64,000 nucleotides of DNA, taken from contig NZ_AJMM01000017.1 of the NCBI RefSeq assembly GCF_000259505.1, positions 1-64,000 of the forward strand. The letters run 5' to 3'. A program made the translations under genes and the position numbers. The notes below the pieces were generated by a model. The model was not told the DNA's origin and ran no database searches. It was given only the letters and a program-made list of their open reading frames with translations. Below, in pieces: positions 38,823-47,917 of the stretch. The DNA comes from Streptococcus sp. SK643 (GTDB lineage Bacteria > Bacillota > Bacilli > Lactobacillales > Streptococcaceae). Position 1 is the first letter of the stretch; every line of letters begins with the position of its first letter.

Positions 38823-40187
38823 TTAGTCTTCCTTACTTTCACCGAAAAAGGCATTGTAGAGAGCTTTGATAGCTGCTTTTTCTTGATCTTTATTGACAAC
38901 AAACATAATAGAAACTTCACTAGAGCCCTGAGACATCATCTGTATGTTGATCTTGTTTTCAGACAGAGCACGTGTAGCAGTGGCAGTTACTCCGATATGA
39001 CTCTTCATTTTTTCACCTACAATCATTATGATTGAGAGGTCGTGTTCAATTTCAGCATGGTCAACTTCAGCCTTTTGAACTAGCTGACGAAGAATCTCCT
39101 CCTCTTTAATAGGAGTTAATTCACGAGAACGAAGGATGATAGACAAATCATCGATTCCTGTTGGCATGTGCTCCCAACTGATATTGAGATCTTCAAGAAT
39201 TTGTAGAACCTTTCTACCAAAACCAATTTCGCGGTTCATTAGGTACTTAGAAATATTAATGCTAACAAAACCAGAGTCACCAGCAATTCCGACTACTGGG
39301 AATTTATCGTTAGTATGTTTAAGAAGGATACGAGTACCTGGATGTTCAGGATTATTGGTATTTTTGATAACAAGTGGAATTTTCCCACGATAGGCAGGAA
39401 GCAGGGCTTCGTCATGAAGGACAGAGAATCCTGCGTAGGCCAATTCACGCATTTCACGGTATGTTAATTCTGGGATAGAGTGTGGTTGGTGGATGATACC
39501 AGGATGAGCTGCAAAGATACCATCAACATCTGTAAAGTTTTCGTAGAGATCGGCCTTGACACCTGCGGCAATGATAGATCCTGTAATGTCTGATCCCCCA
39601 CGTGAGAAGGTACAGATTTGATTTTCTTTAGTTACACCAAAGAAACCAGGAATGACAAGGACTTCAGTACTATTTGTTAATTCTTCAATCTTATCATAGC
39701 TTGATGGAATAATACGAGCATTCCCTGGTTCACTCGTTACGACAATACCAGCTTCTCTTGGGTGAACATAACGCGCATCTAGGCCATTTTGGTTAAAGTA
39801 GGCAGCAATGAGCTTGGCATTGTTGTTTTCTCCAGCTGCAAGGAAAGTATCGTAGAGAAATTCATTCTCTTCAATAGGTAGTGTTGCTAAGGTACGAATG
39901 CTTTTTGAAATTTTTTCTAAAACAGCTGGCTTTAATCCTAGTTCATTAACCATAGCAGCATAGCGTTCGATGATCCAGTTCTGGCTTTTACTAATATCGT
40001 TTCCAGCTACATAATCACGATAATATTTGATTAAGGCATCGGTAACCTTTGTATCCTCTGCATTGCGTTTTCCGGGTGCAGAAACAACCACAAAACGACG
40101 TTCCTGATCGCTTTTTACAATGTTTAAAACTTTTTCTAATTGACTAGCAGAAGCGAGAGAACTTCCACCAAATTTTACAACTTTCAT
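38823..40187 (-). CDS. lysC: Aspartate kinase
   Basis: Aspartokinase makes 4-phospho-aspartate, the first step toward lysine, threonine, methionine and diaminopimelate. The 454-residue protein begins MKVVKFGGSSLASA and has the nucleotide site GFFGVTKENQICTFSRGGSDITGS. Two C-terminal ACT modules (from about residue 305, FVSINISKYLM and IMIVGEKMKSHIGVTATATRAL) bind the feedback inhibitor. It is a monofunctional enzyme without a homoserine dehydrogenase domain. Which amino acid inhibits it cannot be told. Confidence 0.94.
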   Translation of the reverse strand: MKVVKFGGSSLASASQLEKVLNIVKSDQERRFVVVSAPGKRNAEDTKVTDALIKYYRDYVAGNDISKSQNWIIERYAAMVNELGLKPAVLEKISKSIRTLATLPIEENEFLYDTFLAAGENNNAKLIAAYFNQNGLDARYVHPREAGIVVTSEPGNARIIPSSYDKIEELTNSTEVLVIPGFFGVTKENQICTFSRGGSDITGSIIAAGVKADLYENFTDVDGIFAAHPGIIHQPHSIPELTYREMRELAYAGFSVLHDEALLPAYRGKIPLVIKNTNNPEHPGTRILLKHTNDKFPVVGIAGDSGFVSINISKYLMNREIGFGRKVLQILEDLNISWEHMPTGIDDLSIILRSRELTPIKEEEILRQLVQKAEVDHAEIEHDLSIIMIVGEKMKSHIGVTATATRALSENKINIQMMSQGSSEVSIMFVVNKDQEKAAIKALYNAFFGESKED

Positions 40188-40216
40188 AAGGGCTCCTCAA
40201 GTAAGTATTTTATACG

Positions 40217-40245
40217 ATTATAGCAGAAAGAGGTGCTTTTTTCAA
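40217..40245 (-). promoter_or_regulatory. lysC promoter
   Basis: On the minus strand TTGAAA (40240-40245) and TATAAT (40217-40222) are spaced by 17 nt, and the -10 is extended by TGC. Confidence 0.8.
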
Positions 40246-40319
40246 TGAAGAAAATACGATGATTATTCGGAAAAAAGCAAATCTTATTTTCGGATGAGAC
40301 ACATTTGGTTTATTTTTAC

Positions 40320-40361
40320 TTGATTTCTACTTTTTAAAAATATATACTTTGATAATAAAAT
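40320..40361 (+). promoter_or_regulatory. fabM promoter with FabT-like operator
   Basis: TTGATT (40320-40325) and TATACT (40343-40348) are spaced by 17 nt. ACTTTGATAATAAAAT (40346-40361) overlaps the -10 and start region and resembles the FabT box. The core TTTGATAATAAAA recurs before fabT. Confidence 0.7.
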
Positions 40362-40393
40362 AATTTAACTATCGTAGGAAAAAAGGAGTCCTG

Positions 40394-41179
40394 ATGGAAC
40401 ATATTATTTATCATTTTGAAAATGATTTAGCAATCATTACGTTAAACCGGCCTGAGGTCGCTAATGGTTTTCATATTCCAATGTGTGAAGAGATTCTAGA
40501 AGCCCTATCCTTGGCAGAGGAGGATCCGGCTGTACATTTTATATTAATCAATGCTAATGGGAAAGTTTTTTCAGTTGGTGGTGACTTGGTTGAAATGAAA
40601 CGTGCAGTGGATGAGGATGATATTCCTTCATTAACGAAAATTGCGGAATTGGTTAATACGATTTCTTATAAGATGAAACAAATACCTAAACCAGTTTTGA
40701 TGGAGGTAGATGGTGCAGTTGCTGGAGCAGCTGCCAATATGGCTGTTGCGGCTGATTTCTGTTTGGCTACAGATAAAGCTAAATTCATTCAAGCTTTTGT
40801 CGGAGTAGGGTTAGCCCCGGATGCTGGAGGCATTCACTTATTGAGTCGCAGCATCGGTGTCACTCGTGCTGCCCAGCTCGCAATGACAGGAGAATCTTTG
40901 ACAGCAGAAAAAGCCTTAGAGTGGGGTCTTGTTTATAAGCTTTGTGATGCTACTACATTGGAAAAGACTAGAGATCAAGTTCTAAAAAAATTAAGACGTG
41001 GGGCAGCTAATTCTTATGCAGCAATTAAGAAGTTGGTTTGGGAGAGCCAATTTAAAGATTGGGAAGATTATGCTCGACTGGAACTAAATCTTCAAGCAAC
41101 CCTTGCCCAGACAGAGGATTTTAAAGAAGGAGTTCGAGCACACTCGGAACGAAGACGACCTAAATTTAGTGGAAAGTGA
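40394..41179 (+). CDS. fabM: FabM, trans-2-decenoyl-ACP isomerase
   Basis: The 261-residue crotonase-fold enzyme isomerises trans-2- to cis-3-decenoyl-ACP, the step that diverts synthesis to unsaturated fatty acids in streptococci. Features are the oxyanion-hole segments [13 protein letters not shown] and [18 protein letters not shown], and the [15 protein letters not shown] block. By sequence alone it looks like an enoyl-CoA hydratase. The assignment as FabM rests on its position as the first gene of the fab cluster and on the FabT-like site before it. AAAGGAG precedes the ATG. Confidence 0.9.
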   Translation: MEHIIYHFENDLAIITLNRPEVANGFHIPMCEEILEALSLAEEDPAVHFILINANGKVFSVGGDLVEMKRAVDEDDIPSLTKIAELVNTISYKMKQIPKPVLMEVDGAVAGAAANMAVAADFCLATDKAKFIQAFVGVGLAPDAGGIHLLSRSIGVTRAAQLAMTGESLTAEKALEWGLVYKLCDATTLEKTRDQVLKKLRRGAANSYAAIKKLVWESQFKDWEDYARLELNLQATLAQTEDFKEGVRAHSERRRPKFSGK

Positions 41180-41188
41180 AAAAAATAC

Positions 41189-41240
41189 TTGCAGTATTCT
41201 TTGTAGTTTGATATAATTCCGTTATCAAATGTTTTGATAA
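41189..41240 (+). promoter_or_regulatory. fabT promoter with FabT-like operator and palindrome
   Basis: TTGCAG (41189-41194) and TATAAT (41212-41217) are spaced by 17 nt. The FabT half-site AGTTTGAT overlaps the -10. Just downstream TTATCAAA (41222-41229) and TTTGATAA (41233-41240) form a perfect inverted repeat around TGT. This is a likely autoregulatory site. Confidence 0.75.
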
Positions 41241-41271
41241 TAAAAGTTTTTTTGATTAAGGGGGGAGAAAA

Positions 41272-41706
41272 TTGGACTACCAACGAATTAATGAATATTT
41301 AACATCTATTTTTAACAATGTCCTTGTTATTGAGGAAGTTAGCTTGAGAGGTAGTCGTTTCAGAGATATCTCTATCAAAGAAATGCATACGATTGATGTG
41401 ATTGGGAAGTTCCCAGAGGTAACACCTAGTAAGGTTTCTAAAGAATTAATGGTAACCTTAGGGACAGTTACAACAAGTTTAAATAACCTAGAAAGAAAAG
41501 GTTATATCGAGCGTATTCGTTCTGATCAGGATCGTCGTGTTGTTTATCTACATTTGACTAAAAAGGGGCGCTTGGTTCATAGACTCCATAAACGTTTCCA
41601 CAAGGCCATGGTTGAAAAAATCATTGACGGTATGAGCCCTGAGGAGATGGAGGTTATGAGCAAGGGCTTGACCAATCTTTATCAATTTTTGGAGGATTTG
41701 AGATAA
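41272..41706 (+). CDS. fabT: FabT, MarR-family repressor of fatty acid synthesis
   Basis: The 144-residue MarR-type regulator has a winged helix ([32 protein letters not shown] then the wing [17 protein letters not shown]). In streptococci FabT bound to long-chain acyl-ACP represses the fab genes. The start is TTG, set by a strong AGGGGGGAG site and by the family N-terminus [14 protein letters not shown]. Its stop overlaps the fabH start by 1 nt. Confidence 0.95.
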   Translation: MDYQRINEYLTSIFNNVLVIEEVSLRGSRFRDISIKEMHTIDVIGKFPEVTPSKVSKELMVTLGTVTTSLNNLERKGYIERIRSDQDRRVVYLHLTKKGRLVHRLHKRFHKAMVEKIIDGMSPEEMEVMSKGLTNLYQFLEDLR

Positions 41707-42680
41707 TGGCTTTTGCGAAAATAAGCCAAGTGGCTCATTATGTGCCAGAGCAGGTAGTCACAAATGATGACTTGGCTCAGATAATGGATACCAATGATGA
41801 GTGGATCTCAAGTCGAACAGGAATTAAACAAAGGCATATTTCAAGGACAGAGTCAACTAGCGACTTAGCGACGGAGGTTGCTAAGAAACTGCTAAAACAA
41901 GCTGGAATTAGAGGAGAGGATCTAGATTTTATTATCTTAGCTACTATTACTCCGGATTCTATGATGCCATCTACAGCTGCGCGTGTTCAAGCCAATATCG
42001 GTGCCAAAAAGGCATTTGCTTTTGACCTTACAGCTGCTTGTAGTGGATTTGTTTTTGCCTTATCGACTGCTGAGAAGTTCATCTCTTCTGACCGCTTTCA
42101 AAAAGGCTTGGTGATTGGTAGTGAAACCCTCTCTAAAGCAGTCGATTGGTCAGACCGATCAACAGCTGTTTTGTTTGGAGATGGCGCAGGTGGTGTCTTA
42201 ATAGAATCTAATGAAATCCCTCATTTCTTGGCTGAGAGTCTCAATAGTGATGGAAGTCGGAGTGAGTGTCTGACTTACGGGCATTCGGGTTTGAATTCTC
42301 CATTTTCAGATCAAGAAAATGCAGATTCATTTTTGAAGATGGATGGTCGTGCGGTCTTTGATTTTGCTATTCGAGATGTTGCCAAGTCTATCAAAGAGAC
42401 AATAGGAGTTTCGTCTATTGAGGCAAGAGACTTAGATTATCTTCTACTCCATCAAGCCAATATCCGTATTTTGGACAAAATGGCTAAAAAAATTGGTGTA
42501 GACCGAGAAAAACTTCCAGCTAATATGATGGAGTATGGAAATACGAGCGCTGCAAGTATCCCGATTCTACTTTCTGAGTGTGTGGAAAAAGATTTGATCC
42601 ATTTGGATGGGAGCCAAACGATTCTGTTATCAGGCTTCGGTGGGGGTCTGACTTGGGGCACACTCATTCTTACAATTTAG
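41706..42680 (+). CDS. fabH: FabH, beta-ketoacyl-ACP synthase III
   Basis: FabH condenses acetyl-CoA with malonyl-ACP to start fatty acid synthesis. The 324-residue thiolase-fold enzyme has the catalytic Cys in [11 protein letters not shown], the His in [10 protein letters not shown] and the Asn in [11 protein letters not shown]. The C-terminal [10 protein letters not shown] is conserved. It overlaps fabT by TAATG. Confidence 0.97.
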   Translation: MAFAKISQVAHYVPEQVVTNDDLAQIMDTNDEWISSRTGIKQRHISRTESTSDLATEVAKKLLKQAGIRGEDLDFIILATITPDSMMPSTAARVQANIGAKKAFAFDLTAACSGFVFALSTAEKFISSDRFQKGLVIGSETLSKAVDWSDRSTAVLFGDGAGGVLIESNEIPHFLAESLNSDGSRSECLTYGHSGLNSPFSDQENADSFLKMDGRAVFDFAIRDVAKSIKETIGVSSIEARDLDYLLLHQANIRILDKMAKKIGVDREKLPANMMEYGNTSAASIPILLSECVEKDLIHLDGSQTILLSGFGGGLTWGTLILTI

Positions 42681-42737
42681 GTAACAATGTGGTAAACACA
42701 TTTTTATAAAAAACTATTTATTTTAAAGGAGTCTATC

Positions 42738-42962
42738 ATGGCAGTATTTGAAAAAGTACAAGAAATTATTGTTGAAGAACTTGGGAAAGATGCATCAGAA
42801 GTAACACTTGAATCTACTTTTGATGACTTAGATGCAGATTCATTGGACTTGTTCCAAGTAATCTCTGAAATTGAAGATGCTTTTGATATCCAAATCGAAG
42901 CAGAAGATAACTTGAAAACAGTAGGTGACCTAGTTGCCTATGTTGAAGAACAAACAAAATAA
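42738..42962 (+). CDS. acpP: Acyl carrier protein
   Basis: The 74-residue acidic protein carries the growing acyl chain on 4'-phosphopantetheine attached to the Ser of DADSLDLFQ. Helices and acidic composition fit AcpP. AAAGGAG precedes the ATG. It is followed by a hairpin, and a new promoter starts fabK. Confidence 0.96.
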   Translation: MAVFEKVQEIIVEELGKDASEVTLESTFDDLDADSLDLFQVISEIEDAFDIQIEAEDNLKTVGDLVAYVEEQTK

Positions 42963-42979
42963 ACAGAATATGATTAGAA

Positions 42980-43008
42980 GGAGTAGGGAAACCCGCTCCC
43001 TCTTGTTT
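42980..43008 (+). terminator. Hairpin between acpP and fabK
   Basis: GGAG and GGG pair with CCC and CTCC around an AAA loop with a one-base bulge, followed by CTCTTGTTT. The U-tract is poor, so this may be a partial terminator that lowers fabK read-through relative to acpP. Confidence 0.55.
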
Positions 43009-43015
43009 AGGTAAT

Positions 43016-43042
43016 AGTTTGATTTTCAAATTATGATAATAT
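43016..43042 (+). promoter_or_regulatory. FabT box and extended -10 promoter before fabK
   Basis: AGTTTGATTTTCAAATT (43016-43032) is close to a full FabT palindrome. It overlaps TGATAATAT (43034-43042), which fits an extended -10. FabT bound here would block the promoter for fabK and the genes after it. Confidence 0.8.
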
Positions 43043-43077
43043 CAAACTATTACGTAAGCAAGTCAGATGGAGGCACT

Positions 43078-44052
43078 ATGAAAACACGTATTACAGAATT
43101 ATTAAATATTGATTATCCTATTTTCCAAGGTGGAATGGCTTGGGTTGCTGATGGTGATTTGGCAGGGGCTGTTTCCAAGGCTGGAGGACTAGGGATTATC
43201 GGTGGGGGGAATGCCCCTAAAGAAGTTGTCAAGGCAAATATTGATAAAATCAAATCATTGACTGATAAACCCTTTGGTGTCAATATCATGCTCTTGTCTC
43301 CCTTTGTGGAAGATATTGTAGACCTCGTTATAGAGGAAGGTGTTAAAGTAGTGACAACAGGAGCAGGAAATCCAAGTAAGTACATGGAACGTTTTCATGC
43401 TGCTGGTATCACGGTTATTCCAGTTGTACCAAGTGTTGCCCTAGCTAAACGTATGGAAAAAATTGGTGCGGATGCCGTTATTGCTGAAGGTATGGAAGCT
43501 GGGGGTCATATTGGGAAATTAACGACCATGACCTTAGTCAGCCAAGTAGCTGCAGCTGTTTCTATTCCTGTCATTGCAGCTGGAGGAATTGCAGATGGTG
43601 AAGGTGCAGCTGCAGGCTTTATGCTAGGTGCTGAAGCAATACAAGTAGGGACACGTTTTGTAGTCGCAAAAGAGTCCAATGCCCATCCAAATTACAAGGC
43701 TAAAATTTTAAAAGCCAGAGATATTGATACTACAATTTCAGCTCAACACTTTGGGCATGCTGTTCGTGCTATTAAAAATCAGTTGACTCGTGATTTTGAG
43801 CAGGCTGAGAAAGATGCCTTTAAACAGGAAAATCCAGATCTCGAAATTTTTGAACAAATGGGTGCAGGAGCCTTAGCAAAAGCAGTTGTACATGGAGATG
43901 TGGACGGTGGTTCTGTTATGGCCGGTCAAATTGCAGGTCTCGTTTCTAAAGAAGAAACGGTTGAAGAAATCCTAAAAGATTTGTACTATGGAGCAGCTAA
44001 GAAAATTCAAGAAGAAGCCTCTCGTTGGGCAGGAGTTGTAAGAAATGACTAA
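43078..44052 (+). CDS. fabK: FabK, enoyl-ACP reductase II
   Basis: FabK is an FMN-dependent NAD(P)H enoyl-ACP reductase that replaces FabI in streptococci and makes them tolerant of triclosan. The 324-residue TIM-barrel protein begins MKTRITELLNIDYPIFQGGM. It has GLGIIGGGNAP, EAGGHIGK and the FMN phosphate motif PVIAAGGIADGEG. The frame is open to 43033, but the ATG at 43078 follows ATGGAGG and gives the family N-terminus. Confidence 0.96.
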   Translation: MKTRITELLNIDYPIFQGGMAWVADGDLAGAVSKAGGLGIIGGGNAPKEVVKANIDKIKSLTDKPFGVNIMLLSPFVEDIVDLVIEEGVKVVTTGAGNPSKYMERFHAAGITVIPVVPSVALAKRMEKIGADAVIAEGMEAGGHIGKLTTMTLVSQVAAAVSIPVIAAGGIADGEGAAAGFMLGAEAIQVGTRFVVAKESNAHPNYKAKILKARDIDTTISAQHFGHAVRAIKNQLTRDFEQAEKDAFKQENPDLEIFEQMGAGALAKAVVHGDVDGGSVMAGQIAGLVSKEETVEEILKDLYYGAAKKIQEEASRWAGVVRND

Positions 44053-44968
44053 AACAGCCTTTTTATTTGCCGGGCAAGGAGCCCAATATCTTGGGATGGC
44101 ACGAGACCTTTATGATTACTATCCTATCGTTAAAGAAACAATTGACCAAGCAAGTCGGGTGCTAGGATATGATTTGAGACAACTCATCGATACAGATGAA
44201 GAAAAGCTCAATCAAACTCGTTATACGCAACCAGCTATTTTAGCGACTTCTGTTGCTATCTATCGTTTGCTTTTAGAAAAGGGACATGAACCTGATATGG
44301 TAGCTGGCCTATCTCTAGGAGAATACTCAGCCTTGGTAGCTAGTGGAGCCTTGGAGTTTGAAGATGCGGTAGACTTGGTAGCCAAACGAGGTGCTTATAT
44401 GGAGGAAGCTGCTCCGGCTGGCTCTGGTAAGATGGTAGCGGTTCTTAATACACCGATAGAAGTTATTGAAGAAGCTTGTAAAAAAGCATCTAAGCTTGGA
44501 ATTGTGGCACCAGCGAATTACAACACACCCACACAAATTGTGATCGGTGGAGAGGTTGCTACGGTGGACCATGCAGTCCAACTTTTGCAAGAAGCAGGTG
44601 CGAAACGCTTGATTCCTTTAAATGTCTCTGGTCCCTTCCATACAGCTCTTCTTGAGTCCGCTAGCCAGAAATTAGCTGAAGCCTTATCTCAAGTAAACTT
44701 TTCAGACTTTACGTGTTCCTTAGTCGGAAATACAGAAGCAAGAGTCATGAAAAAAGAAGAAATTGTTCCCCTTTTGACACGTCAGGTCAAGGAACCGGTT
44801 CGCTTCTATGAAAGTATCGCAGTTATGCAAGAGGCTGGTGTGACCAACTTTATTGAAATTGGTCCGGGAAAAGTTTTATCAGGTTTTGTTAAAAAAATCG
44901 ATAAAACAGCTAAACTTGCCAATATTGAAGATAAAGCTAGCCTAGAAGTCTTACTAGCAAATAACTAA
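44045..44968 (+). CDS. fabD: FabD, malonyl-CoA:ACP transacylase
   Basis: FabD moves malonyl from CoA to ACP. The 307-residue protein has FLFAGQGAQYLGM, the catalytic Ser in AGLSLGEYSAL, and the His in GPFHTALL. It overlaps the end of fabK by 8 nt. Confidence 0.97.
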   Translation: MTKTAFLFAGQGAQYLGMARDLYDYYPIVKETIDQASRVLGYDLRQLIDTDEEKLNQTRYTQPAILATSVAIYRLLLEKGHEPDMVAGLSLGEYSALVASGALEFEDAVDLVAKRGAYMEEAAPAGSGKMVAVLNTPIEVIEEACKKASKLGIVAPANYNTPTQIVIGGEVATVDHAVQLLQEAGAKRLIPLNVSGPFHTALLESASQKLAEALSQVNFSDFTCSLVGNTEARVMKKEEIVPLLTRQVKEPVRFYESIAVMQEAGVTNFIEIGPGKVLSGFVKKIDKTAKLANIEDKASLEVLLANN

Positions 44969-45011
44969 CCTATTCTCCTATAACCAGAAGAGAAAAGAGG
45001 AAACAAAAAGA

Positions 45012-45743
45012 ATGCAACTAAAAGATAAAAATGTACTGATTACGGGATCGAGTCGTGGAATCGGACTAGCCGTTGCCCACAAATTTGCTCAAGCAGGAGC
45101 CAATATCGTTTTAAATAGTCGTAGTCCCATCTCTGAGAACTTGTTGGCAGAATTTAGAGATTATGGGGTTAAGGTGGTTCCCATCTCTGGAGATGTGTCC
45201 GATTTTGCAGACGCTAAGCGTATGGTTGAAGAAGCTATTGCAGAGCTGGGTTCAGTAGATGTTTTGGTCAATAATGCAGGGATTACCAAAGATACCCTTA
45301 TGCTCAAGATGACTGAGGAAGATTTTGAAAAGGTTCTTAAGGTCAACTTGACCGGTGCCTTTAATATGACACAGGCTGTCTTGAAGCAGATGATGAAAGC
45401 CAGAGAAGGTGCAATCATTAATATGTCCAGTGTTGTAGGTTTGATGGGGAATGTTGGTCAAGCAAACTATGCAGCTTCAAAGGCTGGTTTGATTGGTTTT
45501 ACCAAGTCTGTCGCGCGTGAGGTTGCTAATCGCAATGTCAGGGTCAATGCAATCGCACCTGGTATGATCCAGTCGGACATGACAGCTGTGTTATCAGATA
45601 AAGTAAAAGAGGTTATGTTAGCGCAAATTCCTATGAAAGAATTTGGGCAGGCAGAGCAGGTTGCAGATTTAACAGTATTTTTAGCAGGCCAAGATTATCT
45701 TACTGGCCAAGTAGTTGCCATTGATGGTGGCTTAAGTATGTAG
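45012..45743 (+). CDS. fabG: FabG, 3-oxoacyl-ACP reductase
   Basis: This 243-residue short-chain dehydrogenase reduces beta-ketoacyl-ACP with NADPH. It has the Rossmann motif ITGSSRGIG, the NNAG segment VNNAGIT, catalytic Ser in NMSSVVG, and YAASKAG with Tyr and Lys. AAGAGGAAAC lies upstream. Confidence 0.97.
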   Translation: MQLKDKNVLITGSSRGIGLAVAHKFAQAGANIVLNSRSPISENLLAEFRDYGVKVVPISGDVSDFADAKRMVEEAIAELGSVDVLVNNAGITKDTLMLKMTEEDFEKVLKVNLTGAFNMTQAVLKQMMKAREGAIINMSSVVGLMGNVGQANYAASKAGLIGFTKSVAREVANRNVRVNAIAPGMIQSDMTAVLSDKVKEVMLAQIPMKEFGQAEQVADLTVFLAGQDYLTGQVVAIDGGLSM

Positions 45744-45763
45744 CGAAAGCTAGAGGTGAAAAG

Positions 45764-46999
45764 ATGAAACTAAATCGTGTAGTTGTAACTGGTTATGGAG
45801 TAACATCTCCAATCGGAAATACACCAGAAGAATTTTGGAATAGTTTGGCAACTGGGAAAATTGGAATCGGTGAAATTACTAAATTTGATCATAGTGACTT
45901 TGATGTCCATATTGCTGCAGAGATTCAAGACTTTCCTTTTGATAAATACTTTGTAAAAAAAGATACCAACCGTTTTGATTATTATTCCTTATATGCCTTG
46001 TATGCTGCTCAAGAAGCGGTAAATCATGCCAATCTTGATGTAGAGGCTCTTGACAAGGATCGTTTTGGTGTTATTGTTGCATCAGGGATTGGGGGAATCA
46101 AGGAAATTGAAGATCAAATTCTTCGTCTTCATGAAAAGGGACCGAAACGTCTGAAACCATTGACTCTTCCTAAGGCACTACCGAATATGGCTTCAGGTAA
46201 TGTTGCTATGCGTTTTGGAGCAAATGGTATTTGTAAATCCATCAATACTGCCTGTGCTTCATCAAATGATGCAATTGGAGATGCTTTCCGCTCCATCAAG
46301 TTTGGATTCCAAGATGTGATGTTAGTAGGTGGTTCAGAAGCCTCTATTACACCTTTTGCGATTGCTGGTTTCCAAGCTCTGACAGCTCTCTCTACTACAG
46401 AGGATCCAAGCCGAGCTTCAATCCCATTTGACAAGGATCGTAATGGGTTTGTCATGGGAGAAGGTTCAGGAATGTTGGTTCTTGAAAGTCTTGAACATGC
46501 TGAAAAACGTGGAGCTACTATCTTGGCTGAAGTGGTTGGTTACGGAAACACTTGTGATGCCTATCATATGACTTCCCCACATCCAGAAGGTCAGGGAGCT
46601 ATCAAGGCCATCAAACTAGCTTTAGAAGAAGCAGAGATTGCACCAGAACAAGTAGCCTATGTCAATGCCCACGGAACATCGACTCCTGCTAATGAAAAGG
46701 GAGAAAGCGGAGCAGTTGTTGCGGTTCTTGGCAAGGAAGTTCCTATCTCCTCAACCAAGTCCTTTACAGGACATTTACTTGGTGCAGCAGGTGCGGTGGA
46801 AGCCATTGCCACAATTGAGGCTATGCGCCATAACTATGTTCCAATGACAGCTGGAACAAGTGAAGTATCAGACTATATCGAAGCCAATGTCGTTTATGGA
46901 CAAGGCTTGGAGCAAGAAATTCCATACGCTATTTCAAATACTTTTGGTTTTGGTGGCCACAATGCAGTTCTTGCTTTCAAACGTTGGGAGAGTAAATAA
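45764..46999 (+). CDS. fabF: FabF, beta-ketoacyl-ACP synthase II
   Basis: FabF extends acyl-ACP by two carbons and does all elongation where FabB is absent. The 411-residue protein has the catalytic Cys in INTACASSNDAIGDAFR and the two His in VNAHGTSTPANEKGE and STKSFTGHLLGAAGAVE. The N-terminus VVVTGYGVTSPIG is conserved. accB starts 2 nt after the stop. Confidence 0.97.
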   Translation: MKLNRVVVTGYGVTSPIGNTPEEFWNSLATGKIGIGEITKFDHSDFDVHIAAEIQDFPFDKYFVKKDTNRFDYYSLYALYAAQEAVNHANLDVEALDKDRFGVIVASGIGGIKEIEDQILRLHEKGPKRLKPLTLPKALPNMASGNVAMRFGANGICKSINTACASSNDAIGDAFRSIKFGFQDVMLVGGSEASITPFAIAGFQALTALSTTEDPSRASIPFDKDRNGFVMGEGSGMLVLESLEHAEKRGATILAEVVGYGNTCDAYHMTSPHPEGQGAIKAIKLALEEAEIAPEQVAYVNAHGTSTPANEKGESGAVVAVLGKEVPISSTKSFTGHLLGAAGAVEAIATIEAMRHNYVPMTAGTSEVSDYIEANVVYGQGLEQEIPYAISNTFGFGGHNAVLAFKRWESK

Positions 47000-47001
47000 C
47001 G

Positions 47002-47487
47002 ATGAATTTAAACGATATTAAAGACTTGATGTCCCAATTTGACCAATCAAGTTTGAGAGAATTTTCTTATAAAAATGGAACGGATGAGTTGCAGTTTAGC
47101 AAGAATGAAGCTAGACTTGTGCCTGAAGTTGCAGCTCCAGTCGCTTCAGCACCCGTTCTAGCAACACCAAGTCCAGTAGCTCCTGTATCTGTTCCAGCAG
47201 AAACTGCAGTGGAAGAAATTTCGACGCCAGCTGAAACAAGTGTAGCTCCTGAGGGGGATATTCTGGAAAGTCCACTTGTTGGGGTGGCTTACCTAGCTGC
47301 AGGACCTGATAAACCAGCTTTTGTTACAGTTGGAGATAGTGTCAAGAAAGGCCAAACTTTGGTTATTATTGAAGCCATGAAAGTCATGAATGAGATCCCA
47401 GCTCCTAAGGATGGTGTGGTAACAGAAATTCTCGTTTCTAACGAAGAAATGGTAGAGTTTGGTAAAGGATTGGTACGTATCAAATGA
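47002..47487 (+). CDS. accB: AccB, biotin carboxyl carrier protein
   Basis: The 161-residue subunit of acetyl-CoA carboxylase carries biotin on the Lys of EAMKVMNEI. An N-terminal segment and a Pro/Ala/Val-rich flexible linker (about residues 40-85) precede the C-terminal biotinyl domain. Its last bases overlap fabZ. Confidence 0.96.
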   Translation: MNLNDIKDLMSQFDQSSLREFSYKNGTDELQFSKNEARLVPEVAAPVASAPVLATPSPVAPVSVPAETAVEEISTPAETSVAPEGDILESPLVGVAYLAAGPDKPAFVTVGDSVKKGQTLVIIEAMKVMNEIPAPKDGVVTEILVSNEEMVEFGKGLVRIK

Positions 47488-47906
47488 TTGATATTCAAGG
47501 AATCAAAGAGGCTCTACCCCACCGTTACCCTATGCTCCTAGTAGACCGTGTCTTGGAAGTGAGCGAGGATACTATTGTTGCTATCAAAAATGTGACCATT
47601 AACGAGCCCTTCTTCAACGGTCATTTTCCTCAATACCCTGTCATGCCAGGTGTTCTGATCATGGAAGCATTGGCGCAAACAGCTGGTGTCTTGGAGTTGT
47701 CAAAACCTGAAAATAAAGGAAAACTGGTCTTTTACGCTGGTATGGATAAGGTTAAGTTCAAGAAGCAAGTTGTACCAGGCGATCAATTAGTTATGACGGC
47801 CACCTTTGTCAAACGTCGCGGTAGCATTGCCGTGGTTGAAGCAAAGGCTGAAGTGGGTGGCAAGCTTGCAGCAAGTGGCACCTTAACCTTTGCAATCGGG
47901 AGCTAA
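47484..47906 (+). CDS. fabZ: FabZ, 3-hydroxyacyl-ACP dehydratase
   Basis: This 140-residue hot-dog-fold enzyme removes water from beta-hydroxyacyl-ACP. The active site motif [21 protein letters not shown] has the catalytic His and Glu. It overlaps accB by 4 nt (ATGA). Confidence 0.97.
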   Translation: MIDIQGIKEALPHRYPMLLVDRVLEVSEDTIVAIKNVTINEPFFNGHFPQYPVMPGVLIMEALAQTAGVLELSKPENKGKLVFYAGMDKVKFKKQVVPGDQLVMTATFVKRRGSIAVVEAKAEVGGKLAASGTLTFAIGS

Positions 47907-47917
47907 GGAGGTTCTCC

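Noticed and set aside
40394-41179. Enoyl-CoA hydratase of fatty acid degradation
   Set aside because: The crotonase fold alone would allow it, but position at the head of the fab cluster and the FabT-like site fit FabM; no beta-oxidation genes are nearby.
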